DNA of 64,000 bases. Source: Lepidostoma basale. Taxonomy: Eukaryota > Arthropoda > Insecta > Trichoptera > Lepidostomatidae. Below the pieces are notes generated by a model, which saw only the letters and a program-made list of their open reading frames with translations, did no database searches and had not been told where the DNA came from. The DNA lies in the NCBI GenBank assembly GCA_022606425.2, contig JAHDVF020000502.1:248001-312000 (forward strand), written 5' to 3'. Both the position numbers and the translations under genes were made by a program. Positions 63,050-64,000 of this stretch are shown here, piece after piece (within the stretch, counting starts at the first letter, position 1; each line of letters opens with the position of its first letter).

Positions 63050-63500
63050 CAAGCCGTTTCCCCGCAGGGGTAGGCAGAGAGAATGGACCGCCACACTACT
63101 CTATCCTGGCACACCTCTCTAGCTTCCTCCACATTCATACATCGAGTCATACACGCACGTCAATTCTTCCGGCTTCTGACATGACCAACCTTTAATATTT
63201 GATTAATTTGGCATGCCATGTTTTCCTCGGTCTCCCTCGACTCCTTACTCCATTTACATTGTTAACGCAGCGAACCTTTCATAATTTTGTTCATAATACC
63301 TTCTTCCGCTCTACATTCCTTCCTAATATCAGCATTTGAGATTCTGTCGTACATCGTTCTACTACACATACGTCTTAGGGACCTCATCTCTACCGCATTT
63401 ATTCTGCTCTCATCTTTCTTCTGCCAGTTCCATGCTTCGCTTCCATACATAAGGGTTGGAACCAGAACTCCATTGTGAACGTCCATTTTCGCTTTCATTG
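63050..63500 (-). mobile_element. Family alpha retrotransposon 3' fragment
   Basis: CAAGCCGTTTCCCCGCAGGG end; minus frame VHNGVLVPTLMYGSEAWNWQ, ESRINAVEMRSLRRMC. Confidence 0.8.
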
Positions 63501-64000
63501 ATAAATTCTCTAATGTTTCAATTATAAAGAAAAATAACTTAATTTCATTTAAAGTTAAAAAAAATATGTGCTGCTTTTTTCTCAAGAAAGATTTTGAATT
63601 GTAATTTAGAAAGATAATATTTAATTTTTTTTGTTTCTCTTACTCTCCTTATGAAGGAAATTCCTTGTGCCAATGAGAGGAGTATTCGGAGGATTTTTTC
63701 CTAAATGGGATCAAAGTCATGTCTTGTCACCAAAGAGTCACCGTTCACTAAGATTTCGAGTTTTAAAGTTTTTTATTGAACGTATGAGACCTGGTTTCTG
63801 AGTTCTTTTTGTAGGGCATTACAAAATTTTGATCCATAAATTCAAAATGATGCTGGGCTGTGGCTGTATTTACTTTTTTTATTTTTTATATAATGCTTCC
63901 TTTGCTCCTTGGTCGCTGACTCTTGCTAACATGTTAATTTATTTTTTCTTAGCTTAATGACTTTAACCGGTTTTGGGAGTTCGCTGTCATTTTCTTGTCT
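63501..64000. other. No gene; decayed hammerhead-class motif at the end
   Basis: 63955-64000 has ACCGGTTTTGGGAGTTCGCTGTCATT, similar to 2999-3045 on the minus strand. Otherwise AT-rich. Confidence 0.4.

Noticed and set aside
61184..64000. Exon 1 of P450 copy C
   Set aside because: No MLKLN-like start with an AG|GTGTGT donor was found; it may lie beyond the window or be lost.

Overview
This is non-coding-rich, AT-rich nuclear DNA from an insect. The evidence is spliced GT-AG genes with long introns, a mitochondrial-clan cytochrome P450 of the CYP12/CYP334 type, TTAGG-like repeats and arthropod transposon families. A beetle is plausible because it has a CYP12/CYP334-like cluster, but the order is not proven by the sequence.

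The only clear protein-coding genes are a tandem P450 array on the minus strand. Copy A (33218 to 11477) and copy B (50583 to 34759) are complete nine-exon genes with identical exon phases, predicted at 574 and 570 aa. All P450 signatures are present (WxxxR, AGIDT, ExxR, PERW, FGFGPRSCIG). Copy C (61183 to 53328, possibly continuing past the window) keeps only exons 2, 3, 7 and 9. Its exon 3 carries a 13-base deletion and exons 4, 5, 6 and 8 are gone, so it is a pseudogene. A and B share a conserved initiator and upstream block. Exon 7 is nearly identical between A and B while other exons are about 88-90% identical, which suggests gene conversion. One plus-strand exon at 9377-9573 looks like the N-terminal exon of an RGK-type (Rad/Gem/Kir) small GTPase. 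No further exon of it is visible, so the P450 array may lie inside or beside that gene.

Nearly everything else is mobile-element debris. At least six families of 5'-truncated non-LTR retrotransposons are present, named here by the sequence of their C-terminal or 3' ends: alpha ((TTAG)n tail), beta (RADT..LRTSEM), gamma (VREWTGIRS), delta (WAGHVA), epsilon ((TTTGA)n tail) and zeta (7331-8115). There are also tRNA-derived SINEs, a Penelope-like element with a GIY-YIG domain, two degenerate mariners, other Tc1/mariner scraps, hAT, pogo-like and TTAA-specific (piggyBac-like) non-autonomous elements, and foldback MITEs.

The most striking signal is a scatter of hammerhead-ribozyme-like motifs. At least three (28195-28236, 34365-34404, 43685-43726) have all three stems, the CUGANGA and GAAA cores and a GUH cleavage site. 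About ten more are decayed, and several sit in head-to-head palindromes. They fit the known association of Penelope-like elements with hammerheads.

Layout: 1-11300 TE debris plus the RGK-like exon; 11477-33380 P450 copy A with its promoter; 34759-50745 copy B; 53328-61183 pseudogene C; 61184-64000 TE debris. Coordinates, splice sites and identities were read by eye and not computed.
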